Position numbers and translations under genes: made by a program. 64,000 nt of DNA from RUG420 sp045642465 (GTDB lineage Bacteria; Bacillota; Clostridia; Oscillospirales; Acutalibacteraceae). Below are positions 25,922 to 34,271 of this stretch, piece after piece (the first letter of the stretch is position 1; each line of letters opens with the position of its first letter). The DNA lies in contig JAZUIY010000015.1 of the NCBI GenBank assembly GCA_045642465.1, positions 372,001 through 436,000 of the forward strand. The letters are read 5' to 3'. The notes beneath the pieces were generated by a model. That model was not told the origin of the DNA, made no database searches, and worked only from the letters and a program-made list of their open reading frames with translations.

Positions 25922-26752
25922 ATGGCAAAAGCAAAAAAGACTGCCGTTATTACCGGTAGTGCAAGAGGCTTGGGCTTTGAAATGGCCAAGGTCTTTCAGA
26001 AAAACGGATGGAACGTGGTTCTTTCCGACTTTAACGTAGAAAATCTGGAGAAGGCCGAAGCAACATTGAAGGCTGAAAAGAGCAAGGCCGGTGTACTGGC
26101 TGTTCCTGCCAACGTAACACTGCCGGAAGATTTGGAAAACCTGTGGAAGGAAGCAGTAGCTGCCTTTGGCGCCGTTGACGTTTGGATCAACAATGCCGGT
26201 GTAAACCAGCCAATGGTACCGGTTTGGGAACTGACCAAAGAACAGATGGACATTGTCATTGATATTGACCTGAAGGGCGCTATGTACGGCTGCAAAACTG
26301 CCATCAACGGTATGAACAAGCAGGGCTTCGGTGCCGTTTATTGCATTGAAGGCTTCGGCTCCGACGATGCCACTCAACTTGGCCTCACCGCTTACGGTTC
26401 TTCCAAGCGTGGCGTAAAATACCTGGTTGCCGGTCTGGCCAAGGAATTGGAATTGACCGAATCGCCGGTTAAAATTGGCCGTTTGAACCCTGGTATCATG
26501 ATTACCGACTTCATTACCAAGCCGCTGGGCCAGGATGGTTCCATGGAACTGTCTGAAAAAACCAAGAAGGTTTACAACATTTTGGGTGACTACCCTGACG
26601 TGGTTGCAAACTTCTTAGTAAAGGGCATGGTGAAAAACGACAAAGCAAAGAAAAATGACGTTTATATTGCCTGGCTCACCAGCAAAAAGGCTGCATGGCG
26701 ATTCATGACTGCCGGATTCAACAAGCGCGACTTCTTTGCAGAAGAAAAATAA
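25922..26752 (+). CDS. Short-chain dehydrogenase/reductase
   Basis: 276 residues. The Rossmann nucleotide site is TGSARGLG (classical TGxxxGxG), with NNAG (INNAGVNQPM) and the catalytic YxxxK (AYGSSKRG). The Asp at the end of beta2 (SDFN) suggests NAD(H). The usual catalytic Ser region reads YCIEGFGSDD. The C-terminus is extended and the substrate is unknown. GAGGAG lies eight bases before the ATG. It stands alone before a terminator. Confidence 0.9.
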   Translation: MAKAKKTAVITGSARGLGFEMAKVFQKNGWNVVLSDFNVENLEKAEATLKAEKSKAGVLAVPANVTLPEDLENLWKEAVAAFGAVDVWINNAGVNQPMVPVWELTKEQMDIVIDIDLKGAMYGCKTAINGMNKQGFGAVYCIEGFGSDDATQLGLTAYGSSKRGVKYLVAGLAKELELTESPVKIGRLNPGIMITDFITKPLGQDGSMELSEKTKKVYNILGDYPDVVANFLVKGMVKNDKAKKNDVYIAWLTSKKAAWRFMTAGFNKRDFFAEEK

Positions 26753-26769
26753 ACCAAGTTTCAAGGCTT

Positions 26770-26806
26770 TTGGCTCGTCAATTTTGTTGTTGACGAGCCA
26801 TTTTTC
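26770..26806 (+). terminator. Rho-independent terminator overlapping the next promoter
   Basis: The stem GGCTCGTCAA/TTGACGAGCC (26772-26799) is followed by a T-run. Its right arm contains the TTGACG -35 box of the rplU promoter. Confidence 0.85.
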
Positions 26807-26818
26807 CTATGCTATACT
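26790..26818 (+). promoter_or_regulatory. rplU: Promoter of the rplU-rpmA operon
   Basis: TTGACG (26790-26795), a 17-base spacer and TATACT (26813-26818), partly inside the preceding terminator. Confidence 0.8.
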
Positions 26819-26819
26819 A

Positions 26820-26925
26820 ACCGTTGCCGCATATTCCGGGTCCTAGGTGAATTGCGCCTAGAAACAAGTAAAACCCAAGGTTTTCACCCGTCGTAGCGAG
26901 ACTATATTAAAGGTAGGGAAAACAC
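26820..26925 (+). ncRNA. Probable ribosomal protein L21 leader RNA
   Basis: About 105 nt of leader precede rplU and contain short stems: CCTAGG...CCTAG around 26845-26862, and CCCAAGGTTTTCACCC-type loops near the RBS. L21 leaders are common in Firmicutes and mediate autoregulation. The assignment rests on position and length rather than on a computed fold. Confidence 0.5.
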
Positions 26926-26928
26926 CAC

Positions 26929-27285
26929 ATGTACGCTATTATTGAAACTGGCGGAAAACAGTACAAAGTAGAAGAAGGCGACGTAATCTACATCGAAAAG
27001 CTTGACGTAGAAGCTGACGCTAAAATTTCCTTCGACAAAGTACTTGCTGTAGGCACCGACAAGGGCCTTAAAGTTGGCGACCCATATGTTAAGGGCGCAA
27101 AGGTTGCTGCTACTGCAATCAAGAACGGCAAGGGCAAGAAGGTTGTTGTATTCACTTACAAGCCAAAGAAGAACGAAAAGCGCAAGAAGGGCCACAGACA
27201 GCCATATACCAAGGTTGAAATTGGCAAGATTAGCGTAAGAGCTCCTAGAGCCAAGAAGGCTGAAGCTGAAGAAGCTGCTGAATAA
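26929..27285 (+). CDS. rplU: 50S ribosomal protein L21
   Basis: 118 residues: MYAIIETGGKQYKVEEGD at the start, VVVFTYKPKKNEKRKKGHRQ near the centre, and the YTKVEIGKI end of the canonical fold. About 15 extra residues (Ala/Glu/Lys-rich) extend the C-terminus. It is followed directly by rpmA; the protease gene prp usually found between them in Firmicutes is missing. Confidence 0.97.
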   Translation: MYAIIETGGKQYKVEEGDVIYIEKLDVEADAKISFDKVLAVGTDKGLKVGDPYVKGAKVAATAIKNGKGKKVVVFTYKPKKNEKRKKGHRQPYTKVEIGKISVRAPRAKKAEAEEAAE

Positions 27286-27330
27286 TATTTGATTACTACT
27301 TATTTTCATATATAAAGAGGTGTAAATTAC

Positions 27331-27594
27331 ATGGCACATAAGAAAGGTATGGGTTCCACCCGTAACGGTCGTGACTCTGAATCCAAAAGACTTGGCGTAA
27401 AGCGCGCTGATGGTCAGTTCGTACTTGCTGGTAACATTCTCGTTAAGCAGCGTGGTACTCACATTCACCCAGGTAACAACGTAGGTAAGGGTAAGGATGA
27501 TACTCTCTTCGCTCTTATTGACGGTACCGTACGCTTCGAACGCATGGGCAAGGACCGCAAAAAGGTTTCTGTTTACGCTGTAGAAGAACAGTAA
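27331..27594 (+). CDS. rpmA: 50S ribosomal protein L27
   Basis: 87 residues starting MAHKKGMGSTRNGRDSESK. It lacks the N-terminal extension (xxLQFFAxKK type) that many Firmicutes must cleave with the Prp protease, which agrees with the absence of prp between rplU and rpmA. The N-terminus reaches the peptidyl-transferase centre. AAGAGGTG precedes the ATG. Confidence 0.97.
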   Translation: MAHKKGMGSTRNGRDSESKRLGVKRADGQFVLAGNILVKQRGTHIHPGNNVGKGKDDTLFALIDGTVRFERMGKDRKKVSVYAVEEQ

Positions 27595-27604
27595 AATTAC
27601 CTAT

Positions 27605-27632
27605 AAAACCCCCGCAGATTGCGGGGGTTTTT
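27605..27632 (+). terminator. Rho-independent terminator after rpmA
   Basis: The stem ACCCCCGCA/TGCGGGGGT is followed by a T-run. Confidence 0.9.
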
Positions 27633-27714
27633 CTTTTTGCTTTATGGCGCTTATTATAGTATAATATTGTGTAATTTTTATTTCTGATATTCTGCCATAA
27701 AGGGGATTTCCAAA

Positions 27715-28761
27715 ATGAAGACAAAAAAGATTCAAGCCCTTTCACCAATTGGCGCTATTTATATTGCACTGGCAGCTGCTGTTTTGGCTGTGCCGGTACG
27801 TCTTTATCAGTATTTTAACTGCCTGGATCCGGAAACCGGATTCTGGACGGTTCGAAATATGTCTATTCCAATTCTGTTTGGCCTGGGAATTGCAGCCGTT
27901 GTAGGCGCCTTTCTGATTACCTACTTGTCAGGGAACTTGGCCAAACCAATGTTGGTTTCCCACGTGAACAAGGCAGTTTCCGTTATTGGCGGAATTGCTT
28001 CTTTTGCCTTTGTTTACGACACGGTTTACCAAATCATTCAGGCGGTTGGCCTGGTGCAAAATGCAGACGGTCAAGGAATGGTTTATTACATCCGCAGCGG
28101 CTTTATTCCAATGGTTTTCCAAATTGTCTTTGCCGCTTGTAGCGCCATTTACTTACTGTTCTATGTCCAGACCTTCTGGAAAGGGAAAAATGTGCTTAGT
28201 GAGCATTCCCTGTTGGCTCTTTGTCCGGTACTCTGGGGCGTATTCCGCTTGATGGGAGACTTCGTTGAGCCAATCAGCTTCCGCAATGTATCTCAGTTAA
28301 TGTTGGAACTCCTGTTCTTAGGGTTCTTTACCATTTTCTTCTTAAGCTTTGCCCGTATGGCTTCCAATGTAAACGGACAAAATAGCTTGTGGATTTTCTT
28401 CTTTACCGGAACCTGCGCTGTATTCTTTGCTCTGGTAGAAAGCTTTGCCCCAATGTTTATGACCTTGATTGGGAAATCAGACGAACTGCCAAGAGGCATT
28501 CCGGTAACCGACTTTTTCTTGCTCTTTTTTGTTGGTTCTGTTATGGTTCTCTTCCTGCGGGAATACAGAGAACACAGACATCAGCTGGAAGATAACACAG
28601 AAGACTTGATTCCGGAAGGAACCATGGATGCTCCTGCCAAACTCTTTACTCCGGAAGAACCGGACTCCCCGGTGAATCCATCTGTTGCCGCCGGCAGCAA
28701 TACCATTCCGGCAGACTATTTGAGCGTCAAGGACCCAAACCCGGACCAGACCGTATTATAA
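27715..28761 (+). CDS. Polytopic membrane protein of unknown function
   Basis: 348 residues with about seven to eight hydrophobic segments (for example IGAIYIALAAAVLAVPV, IPILFGLGIAAVVGAFL and MVLFL near residue 285), then a ~60-residue hydrophilic, Pro/Glu-rich tail. No motif was recognised. It lies upstream of holB by 15 bp and is probably the first gene of the holB-ricT-greA-lysS run. A TATAGTATAATATT box near 27655-27668 may be its promoter. Confidence 0.6.
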   Translation: MKTKKIQALSPIGAIYIALAAAVLAVPVRLYQYFNCLDPETGFWTVRNMSIPILFGLGIAAVVGAFLITYLSGNLAKPMLVSHVNKAVSVIGGIASFAFVYDTVYQIIQAVGLVQNADGQGMVYYIRSGFIPMVFQIVFAACSAIYLLFYVQTFWKGKNVLSEHSLLALCPVLWGVFRLMGDFVEPISFRNVSQLMLELLFLGFFTIFFLSFARMASNVNGQNSLWIFFFTGTCAVFFALVESFAPMFMTLIGKSDELPRGIPVTDFFLLFFVGSVMVLFLREYREHRHQLEDNTEDLIPEGTMDAPAKLFTPEEPDSPVNPSVAAGSNTIPADYLSVKDPNPDQTVL

Positions 28762-28776
28762 ACGAGGAGAACTTTC

Positions 28777-29661
28777 ATGACGTTGCAAGGTATTGACGAA
28801 GGGTTGCTGAAGCAGTTGACCACTTTGGTTGACAGCAACCGCGTGCCCCATGCCCTGGTCATTGAAGGGGGCAGCGGGGAAGCCCGCAAAGCCTTGGCTA
28901 CCAAGCTGGCCGAAGCGCTGCTTTGCACCCAGCCAGAAGGCAAACCTTGCGGCAACTGTGACTCCTGCCGGAAAGTGCTGGCCGGCGCTCATCCGGATGT
29001 TATTTTCGTAACACCGGAAGAAAAAAAGAAAACCTTATCTGTAGAAGCCATTCGTCAAATGAGAGCAGATGCTTATGTGCTCCCAAACGAAGGTGACCGC
29101 AAGATTTATATTATTCCGGAAGCAGAACGCATGCAGGACTACGGTCAGAATGCACTGCTGAAAATTCTGGAAGAACCGCCAAGTTTTGCCAACTTTATTC
29201 TTTGCTGTGACTCCAAATCCGTGTTACTGCCTACCGTCCTTTCCCGTGTAGCTGCCTTTAACATTAATGCAGATGCTACGGCCGGGGTAGATAAAAAGGA
29301 ACTGGAACAAAGTAAAGAAAAGGCTGCTGAACTGGCACGGGCATTAGCCAATGGAAACGAACTGCAATTAATGCAGGCCGCTTCCTATTTTGAGAAAAAC
29401 TTTGAGGAACTTCCTCTGACTTTGGATGCCCTGGGTATGATTATCCGAGACACCTTGGTTATGAATTCCGGAAGTAACCTCTTTCTTTCCGGACAGCCTG
29501 CCGAAGTCATTGCCCTTAGCAAACGCTTTGGCAACGAGAGCCTTCTGAAGATGACAGAAGTGCTGTCTGATCTGTCCGCCAGTATTCATCTGTATGCCAA
29601 TAAAAATTTAACCTTAACCCGTCTGTCCAGCTGTCTTATGACAGCGGCAAACCAGCGCTAA
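28777..29661 (+). CDS. holB: DNA polymerase III delta' subunit
   Basis: 294 residues. The clamp-loader AAA+ fold has a degenerate P-loop (EGGSGEARKA), as expected for delta', which does not hydrolyse ATP. A zinc knuckle reads CGNCDSCRKV. NALLKILEEPP and LLPTVLSR are sensor-region hallmarks. It works in loading the beta clamp. Its neighbour ricT is the common Firmicute partner. Confidence 0.93.
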   Translation: MTLQGIDEGLLKQLTTLVDSNRVPHALVIEGGSGEARKALATKLAEALLCTQPEGKPCGNCDSCRKVLAGAHPDVIFVTPEEKKKTLSVEAIRQMRADAYVLPNEGDRKIYIIPEAERMQDYGQNALLKILEEPPSFANFILCCDSKSVLLPTVLSRVAAFNINADATAGVDKKELEQSKEKAAELARALANGNELQLMQAASYFEKNFEELPLTLDALGMIIRDTLVMNSGSNLFLSGQPAEVIALSKRFGNESLLKMTEVLSDLSASIHLYANKNLTLTRLSSCLMTAANQR

Positions 29662-29677
29662 GGTTTGGAGGGTTTTT

Positions 29678-30550
29678 ATGACCGAAGTAGTTGGAGTCCG
29701 CTTCAAAGAAGTGGGCAAGGTTTACACCTTTGACCCGGTGGGGTTACAGCTTACCCTGGACCAGAAGGTCATTGTGGAAACAGCCCGTGGAATGGAATGC
29801 GGATTCGTAGCGAAGCCAAACTTCCAAGTGGAAGATGATGACATTGTTGCTCCGCTGAAACCGATTGTCCGTATTGCTACCGAAGAGGACATCAGTACCA
29901 TGGAATCTTTCAAAGCCAAAGAGGCCAAGGCCTTCCAGCTTTGTGAAGAGAAAATAAAAAAGCATAATTTGGAAATGAAACTCATTGACGTGGAGTATTC
30001 CTTTGACGGAAGTAAAATCCTGTTTTACTTCACTGCGGATGGCCGTGTAGACTTCCGTGAATTGGTCAAAGACCTTGCCAGTGTCTTTAAGACCCGCATT
30101 GAACTCCGTCAAATTGGGGTTAGAGACGAAGCCAAAATGGTAGGTGCCTTAGGTGCCTGTGGCAGACCATGCTGCTGCCGGGAACACTTGTCGGAATTCA
30201 ATCCGGTTTCCATCAAAATGGCAAAGGAACAGAACCTGTCTTTAAACCCAACCAAAATTTCAGGAACCTGCGGCAGACTTATGTGCTGCCTAGAATATGA
30301 ACAGGATAACTACGAACATTTGCTTCGGGTTACCCCAAAAGTGGGCGCTTATGTAAACACCCGGGAAGGAAGAGGCATTGTTGTAGAAAACAACCTCATT
30401 ACCGGGATGTTGAAAGTCACCCTGGATAACAATCCGGATGCTGCCCCAATTACCGTTCACAGAAAACAGGTAAAACTGCTGCGTGACGGCCGCCGTGCCT
30501 CTGTCAGCAAAGAAGAAAAAGAAGCGTTGAAAAACGTAGAAAAAGACTAA
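29678..30550 (+). CDS. ricT: RicT/YaaT (PSP1-domain) protein
   Basis: 290 residues with the PSP1 C-terminal domain. The cysteine-rich segment GACGRPCCCREH followed by SGTCGRLMCCLEYE supplies the FeS-cluster ligands known for RicT of the RicAFT complex, which directs RNase Y-dependent mRNA processing. It lies next to holB, as in Bacillus. GGAGG lies before the ATG. Confidence 0.93.
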   Translation: MTEVVGVRFKEVGKVYTFDPVGLQLTLDQKVIVETARGMECGFVAKPNFQVEDDDIVAPLKPIVRIATEEDISTMESFKAKEAKAFQLCEEKIKKHNLEMKLIDVEYSFDGSKILFYFTADGRVDFRELVKDLASVFKTRIELRQIGVRDEAKMVGALGACGRPCCCREHLSEFNPVSIKMAKEQNLSLNPTKISGTCGRLMCCLEYEQDNYEHLLRVTPKVGAYVNTREGRGIVVENNLITGMLKVTLDNNPDAAPITVHRKQVKLLRDGRRASVSKEEKEALKNVEKD

Positions 30551-30591
30551 ACAAATAAGCGCCGAAAGGTGCATGGAAGGAATTGAATACT

Positions 30592-31065
30592 ATGGAAGAA
30601 ATCAGACTCACCTCTGACGGTCTCAAAGAATTACAGGACGAACTGGAACAGTTAAAAACCGTCGGCCGTAAAGAAATGGCCGAAAAAATTAAGGTTGCCC
30701 TTTCCTTCGGTGACTTGAGCGAAAACTCCGAATACGATGAAGCTAAGTCCGAACAGGGTAAGATGGAATCCCGTATAAACGAATTGGAAGCCATCATCCA
30801 GAACGCCATCCTCATTGACGAAGAAGAACTGTCTTCTGACGTTGTTAACCGTGCTTCTGTTGTAAAAATTAAGGACATGAGTCTGAAGAAGGAAGCTACT
30901 TACCAGATTGTTGGCTTTACCCAGGCTGACCCTCTGAACGGTAAAATTTCCGACGAATCCCCAGTGGGCAAAGCTTTAATGGGCCACAAGGTTGGCGACA
31001 CCGTTGAAGTAGAAGCTCCAACCGGTAAACTGAAATTCAAAATTCTTGAAATCTCCAAAAAATAA
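30592..31065 (+). CDS. greA: Transcription elongation factor GreA
   Basis: 157 residues. The N-terminal coiled coil contains LSENSEYDEAKSEQG with the acidic tip that enters the RNA polymerase channel. The FKBP-like C-terminal domain includes SPVGKALMGHKVGDTVEV. I chose the ATG at 30592 over the TTG three codons earlier, because GGAAGG then has a workable spacing and GreA proteins begin near EEIRLTSDG. It is followed closely by lysS, a common pairing. Confidence 0.96.
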   Translation: MEEIRLTSDGLKELQDELEQLKTVGRKEMAEKIKVALSFGDLSENSEYDEAKSEQGKMESRINELEAIIQNAILIDEEELSSDVVNRASVVKIKDMSLKKEATYQIVGFTQADPLNGKISDESPVGKALMGHKVGDTVEVEAPTGKLKFKILEISKK

Positions 31066-31091
31066 TCAGAATTTTGAAAGGAGTTAGCACC

Positions 31092-32717
31092 ATGGCTGAC
31101 AATAAGAATCCTGCTGTTGAAGCAGAATTGACCCAGGAACAAACCAACGAACAAAGACAGATTCGTATTGATAAACTGAAGACCTTGCAGGATGCAGGCA
31201 AAGACCCATACCAGGTTATGACTGCAGAACAGACCCACCACACTGTGGATGCCAAGGCTCTTTATGCAGAACACGAAGCCAAGCTCCTTGCCGGCAGAGA
31301 AGAACCGAATGTAGACGGTTTGGATGAACAGCAGGCAAGAGCCGTTAAGAACGACGACTACAACGAACGCCGCGCCATCATGGATGCGGATCCAATTACC
31401 GTAGCCGTTGCCGGCCGTATGATGTTTAAGCGCGTCATGGGTAAGGCCTCTTTCTGTAACATTCAGGACAAGGTAGGCAACATCCAGATTTACGTTGCCA
31501 GAGACGTGGTAGGGGAAGAACCATATGCCGACTTTAAGAAGTCCGACATTGGTGATATCTTCGCCATCAAGGGTTACCTGTTCCGCACCAAGACCGGTGA
31601 AATTTCCATTCACGCAGAAAGCATTAAACTGATTTCCAAGTCCTTGCTTCCACTGCCGGAAAAATTCCACGGCTTGAAAGACGCCGACACCAGATACCGT
31701 CAGCGTTATGTGGACTTAATTGTGAACCCGGACGTAAAAGACACCTTCGTAAAGCGTTCCAAGATTATTCAGTCTGTTCGTAAGACCCTGGATGACGTAG
31801 GATACATTGAAGTAGAAACCCCTGTACTGAACACCATTGCAGGCGGTGCTTCTGCCCGTCCGTTCATTACCCACCACAATGCCCTCGACTTGGACATGTA
31901 CATGAGAATTGCTACAGAACTTCCACTGAAGCGTCTCATTGTTGGTGGTATGGAACGTGTCTATGAAATTGGCCGTATCTTCCGTAACGAAGGTATGGAT
32001 ACCAAGCACAATCCGGAATTCACCACCATTGAATTCTACGAAGCATATACCGACTACAACGGTATGATGGATAGAACCGAAGCCATTATCCGAAACGCAG
32101 CTTTCGCTGCCAACGGCACCTATAAAGTAAACTTCAAGGGCGTAGACATTGACTTGGAAAAGCCATTTGCCCGCATGACCATGGCAGAAGCCGTAAAGAA
32201 GTTTACCGGCATTGACTTTGAAGAATTTGCCCAGGATAACGAAAAGGCCATTGCCCTTGCCAAAGAAAAGGGCATTGAACTGGAAAAAGGAAAAGAAACC
32301 TGGGGTGACATCCTCGTAAACTTCTACGACGAATACGTAGAAGCCAACTTGGAACAGCCAACCTTCATCATGGACTACCCGGTTGAAGTATCCCCACTGA
32401 CCAAGAGAAAGCCATCTAAGCCATATCTGACCGAACGTTTTGAACTTTTCATCATGGGCACCGAATACGGTAACGCCTACTCCGAGCTCAACGACCCAAT
32501 TGATCAGATGGAACGCTTCAAGCATCAGTTGATGCTCCGTGAATGCGGCGACGACGAAGCTAACATGCTGGACGATGACTTTGTAAAGGCATTGGAATAT
32601 GGTATGCCTCCAACAGGCGGCTGCGGTATCGGCATTGACAGACTCGTAATGCTCCTCACCGGCAACGAATCCATCCGTGACGTTATTCTCTTCCCAACCA
32701 TGAAACCTTTGGACTAA
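31092..32717 (+). CDS. lysS: Lysine-tRNA ligase, class II
   Basis: 541 residues from the ATG at 31092 (AAAGGAG upstream); an in-frame TTG at 31074 overlaps the RBS. The OB-fold anticodon domain is followed by class II motifs: motif 2 at RIFRNEGMDTKHNPEFTT and motif 3 at GCGIGIDRLVMLLT. It is about 40 residues longer than typical, in an extended N-terminal tail and an insertion before motif 3. Confidence 0.97.
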   Translation: MADNKNPAVEAELTQEQTNEQRQIRIDKLKTLQDAGKDPYQVMTAEQTHHTVDAKALYAEHEAKLLAGREEPNVDGLDEQQARAVKNDDYNERRAIMDADPITVAVAGRMMFKRVMGKASFCNIQDKVGNIQIYVARDVVGEEPYADFKKSDIGDIFAIKGYLFRTKTGEISIHAESIKLISKSLLPLPEKFHGLKDADTRYRQRYVDLIVNPDVKDTFVKRSKIIQSVRKTLDDVGYIEVETPVLNTIAGGASARPFITHHNALDLDMYMRIATELPLKRLIVGGMERVYEIGRIFRNEGMDTKHNPEFTTIEFYEAYTDYNGMMDRTEAIIRNAAFAANGTYKVNFKGVDIDLEKPFARMTMAEAVKKFTGIDFEEFAQDNEKAIALAKEKGIELEKGKETWGDILVNFYDEYVEANLEQPTFIMDYPVEVSPLTKRKPSKPYLTERFELFIMGTEYGNAYSELNDPIDQMERFKHQLMLRECGDDEANMLDDDFVKALEYGMPPTGGCGIGIDRLVMLLTGNESIRDVILFPTMKPLD

Positions 32718-32730
32718 AAGAAAACAAAGA

Positions 32731-32760
32731 AAAAGCCACCCAAAAAGGGTGGCTTTTTTT
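32731..32760 (+). terminator. Rho-independent terminator after lysS
   Basis: The stem AAGCCACCC/GGGTGGCTT is followed by a T-run. Confidence 0.9.
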
Positions 32761-32830
32761 GATACCCCTGACCGCATTTTCCCTTATGTATGGAGGCTAT
32801 CCAGTCTCACGAATAACAAGAGGTGAAAAT

Positions 32831-33229
32831 ATGATTAAGAATTTTGAAGATTATGACCCGGAATTTGACATGCTGATAGCTGCTATCAAACAGAAAATGG
32901 CAGACGATGCAATCCTAGAAAAGGTCAAGCGGAAACGGAATGGAAACCGCGTTCTACATGACATTGACGTCAAACGACTAAACGATGTGTACCGCTGCAC
33001 CCACATCATTGATAGGTGCTTAAGCGAAAAACCGGAGACCGCACAAATCATCAACGCAGACGGTAACCACCGCTATGCCGAGATTAAGGTGCAAGGGAAT
33101 GACCTAACCATTCGGGATATGGAACTGTTTTCCCAGTTATTATCCACCGCATCCAACGTAGAGTTTTATACAGACAAAAGCGGTATGGTAACGATGGCCT
33201 GTATGTTTTATGGAATTTGGAGGGACTAA
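32831..33229 (+). CDS. Hypothetical protein, 132 aa
   Basis: Start at 32831 with AGAGGTG six bases upstream. The protein is soluble and charged, with an N-terminal Lys/Arg-rich helix and a probable alpha/beta C-terminal half (YAEIKVQGNDLTIRDMELF). No family was recognised. It is followed two bases later by the next small gene, so the two form an operon. Codon use and base composition resemble the chromosome more than the bacteriocin cluster downstream. Confidence 0.6.
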   Translation: MIKNFEDYDPEFDMLIAAIKQKMADDAILEKVKRKRNGNRVLHDIDVKRLNDVYRCTHIIDRCLSEKPETAQIINADGNHRYAEIKVQGNDLTIRDMELFSQLLSTASNVEFYTDKSGMVTMACMFYGIWRD

Positions 33230-33231
33230 AC

Positions 33232-33501
33232 ATGAATGATTTGGCAATTAGAATTGGCAAAACCCTTGGACTGGTATATCTTTGTGCAGAAGATAGTACC
33301 GTATGCAACATTCAGAGCATAACTCTTGATAAAGAACAGGAGGAACTCTTCATAACCTTTCTTGTAACCGACTTTGCAATGTACCGAGACAACGAAACGA
33401 GAAAGATTGCTGATTACATAGACGACATCTATTTTGTCCGGGAAGACGGCGATACCCTGCAAGTGAGAATTAGCATAAAGTATAGCTCTTTGCATTCCTA
33501 A
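33232..33501 (+). CDS. Hypothetical protein, 89 aa
   Basis: Start at 33232 with GGAGGG seven bases upstream. The product is acidic with a beta-rich appearance (SITLDKEQEELFITFLVTDF). No motif was recognised. It shares a transcription unit with the 132-aa and 47-aa neighbours. Confidence 0.55.
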   Translation: MNDLAIRIGKTLGLVYLCAEDSTVCNIQSITLDKEQEELFITFLVTDFAMYRDNETRKIADYIDDIYFVREDGDTLQVRISIKYSSLHS

Positions 33502-33541
33502 TTCGTATAAAGGTGCAAACAAAGCAAAGGTGGGAAAACAA

Positions 33542-33685
33542 ATGGGAAAAAGATTCTTATCTACCCTAACTACAATCCTTGAAGTGGCAACCGGCTTGTT
33601 TGCCTTAAAGTACGCCATTGAAATACTGGCAGGCTTGTTTGTTGCTCTGTTTGTTCACGGTGTTCAACTGAACACAGAAGTATAA
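33542..33685 (+). CDS. Small hydrophobic protein, 47 aa
   Basis: An ATG at 33542 with AAAGGTGG eight bases upstream opens a 47-codon frame that ends at 33685. The centre is hydrophobic (LFALKYAIEILAGLFVALFV) after a basic start (MGKRFLSTL), so it is likely one membrane helix. Function unknown; it lies in the same orientation between the two small soluble proteins and the bacteriocin cluster. Confidence 0.5.
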   Translation: MGKRFLSTLTTILEVATGLFALKYAIEILAGLFVALFVHGVQLNTEV

Positions 33686-33774
33686 ACCAGGCACTAGCCA
33701 TTCAAAGATAGGCCTCGTATATTTAGTCAGGAAACGCGAATCCAAATAGAATCGAGGCGAACAAAACGAAAACG

Positions 33775-33809
33775 AGAGGGACCGACATCATATCGGCCCC
33801 TCTTTTTTT
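33775..33809 (+). terminator. Rho-independent terminator
   Basis: The stem GAGGGACCGA/TCGGCCCCTC (imperfect) is followed by seven Ts. It separates the small-gene operon from the bacteriocin cluster. The remaining bases to 33936 hold the GTATG-ATAA-CATAC inverted repeat described separately. Confidence 0.75.
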
Positions 33810-33879
33810 ACGCATATAAATCTCTAATACCTTTCTTATGTACATGTTGTCTTAACAAAAGAAACAATAAGACTTGCAA

Positions 33880-33893
33880 GTATGATAACATAC
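33880..33893 (+). promoter_or_regulatory. Inverted repeat upstream of the bacteriocin precursor gene
   Basis: GTATG-ATAA-CATAC lies 44 bases before the precursor start, just after TTGCAA (33874-33879). It could be an operator near the promoter; no confident -10 box was identified. Confidence 0.3.
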
Positions 33894-33936
33894 TGTCTGC
33901 GCGCAAAAAATAATTTTTGTTATAGGAGTAAAAAAT

Positions 33937-34263
33937 ATGAGTGATTTAAAAAAGATGAATGCAATCTCCATTATTGCTTTGAGCGCTGTTGTTGTACTGA
34001 CAATGACATGTCTATTTGTACTCAATTATGATGTTTCTTCAACAATGTTTTTAGTGAAGGAATTTAATGTTAGTGAAGCCACAGCTGCAGCTGTGTTGTC
34101 TTTTCTCGGAAAAGCTGATACAGCCGTAACGATAGCTGGTATTCTTGCGATATTGGGTACTGGAGGCGCAGGAGTAGTCGCAGCCGCTGGTAAACAAGGA
34201 GTAAAGGCGTTTCTTAAGAAGCAACTCAAGAAAAAGGGAAAGAAAGCATTTGTTGCTTGGTAA
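33937..34263 (+). CDS. Circular bacteriocin precursor, enterocin AS-48 type
   Basis: 108 residues. A 38-residue hydrophobic leader is followed by a 70-residue core from L39 to W108 that aligns without gaps to mature AS-48 (also 70 residues). Shared elements include KEF at core positions 3-5, GxGG at 36-39, AAAG at 44-47 and the cationic end KKKGK...A..AW. By my hand alignment to AS-48 as I remember it, about 31 of 70 core positions agree. Mature peptides of this class are joined head to tail (here Leu39 to Trp108) and kill Gram-positive bacteria by membrane permeabilisation. TAGGAG lies nine bases before the ATG. It heads the six-gene cluster. Confidence 0.93.
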   Translation: MSDLKKMNAISIIALSAVVVLTMTCLFVLNYDVSSTMFLVKEFNVSEATAAAVLSFLGKADTAVTIAGILAILGTGGAGVVAAAGKQGVKAFLKKQLKKKGKKAFVAW

Positions 34264-34271
34264 CTATTTAA

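Noticed and set aside
33710..33810. Possible small RNA before the bacteriocin cluster
   Set aside because: Only the terminator hairpin is convincing; no promoter was found for a separate transcript.
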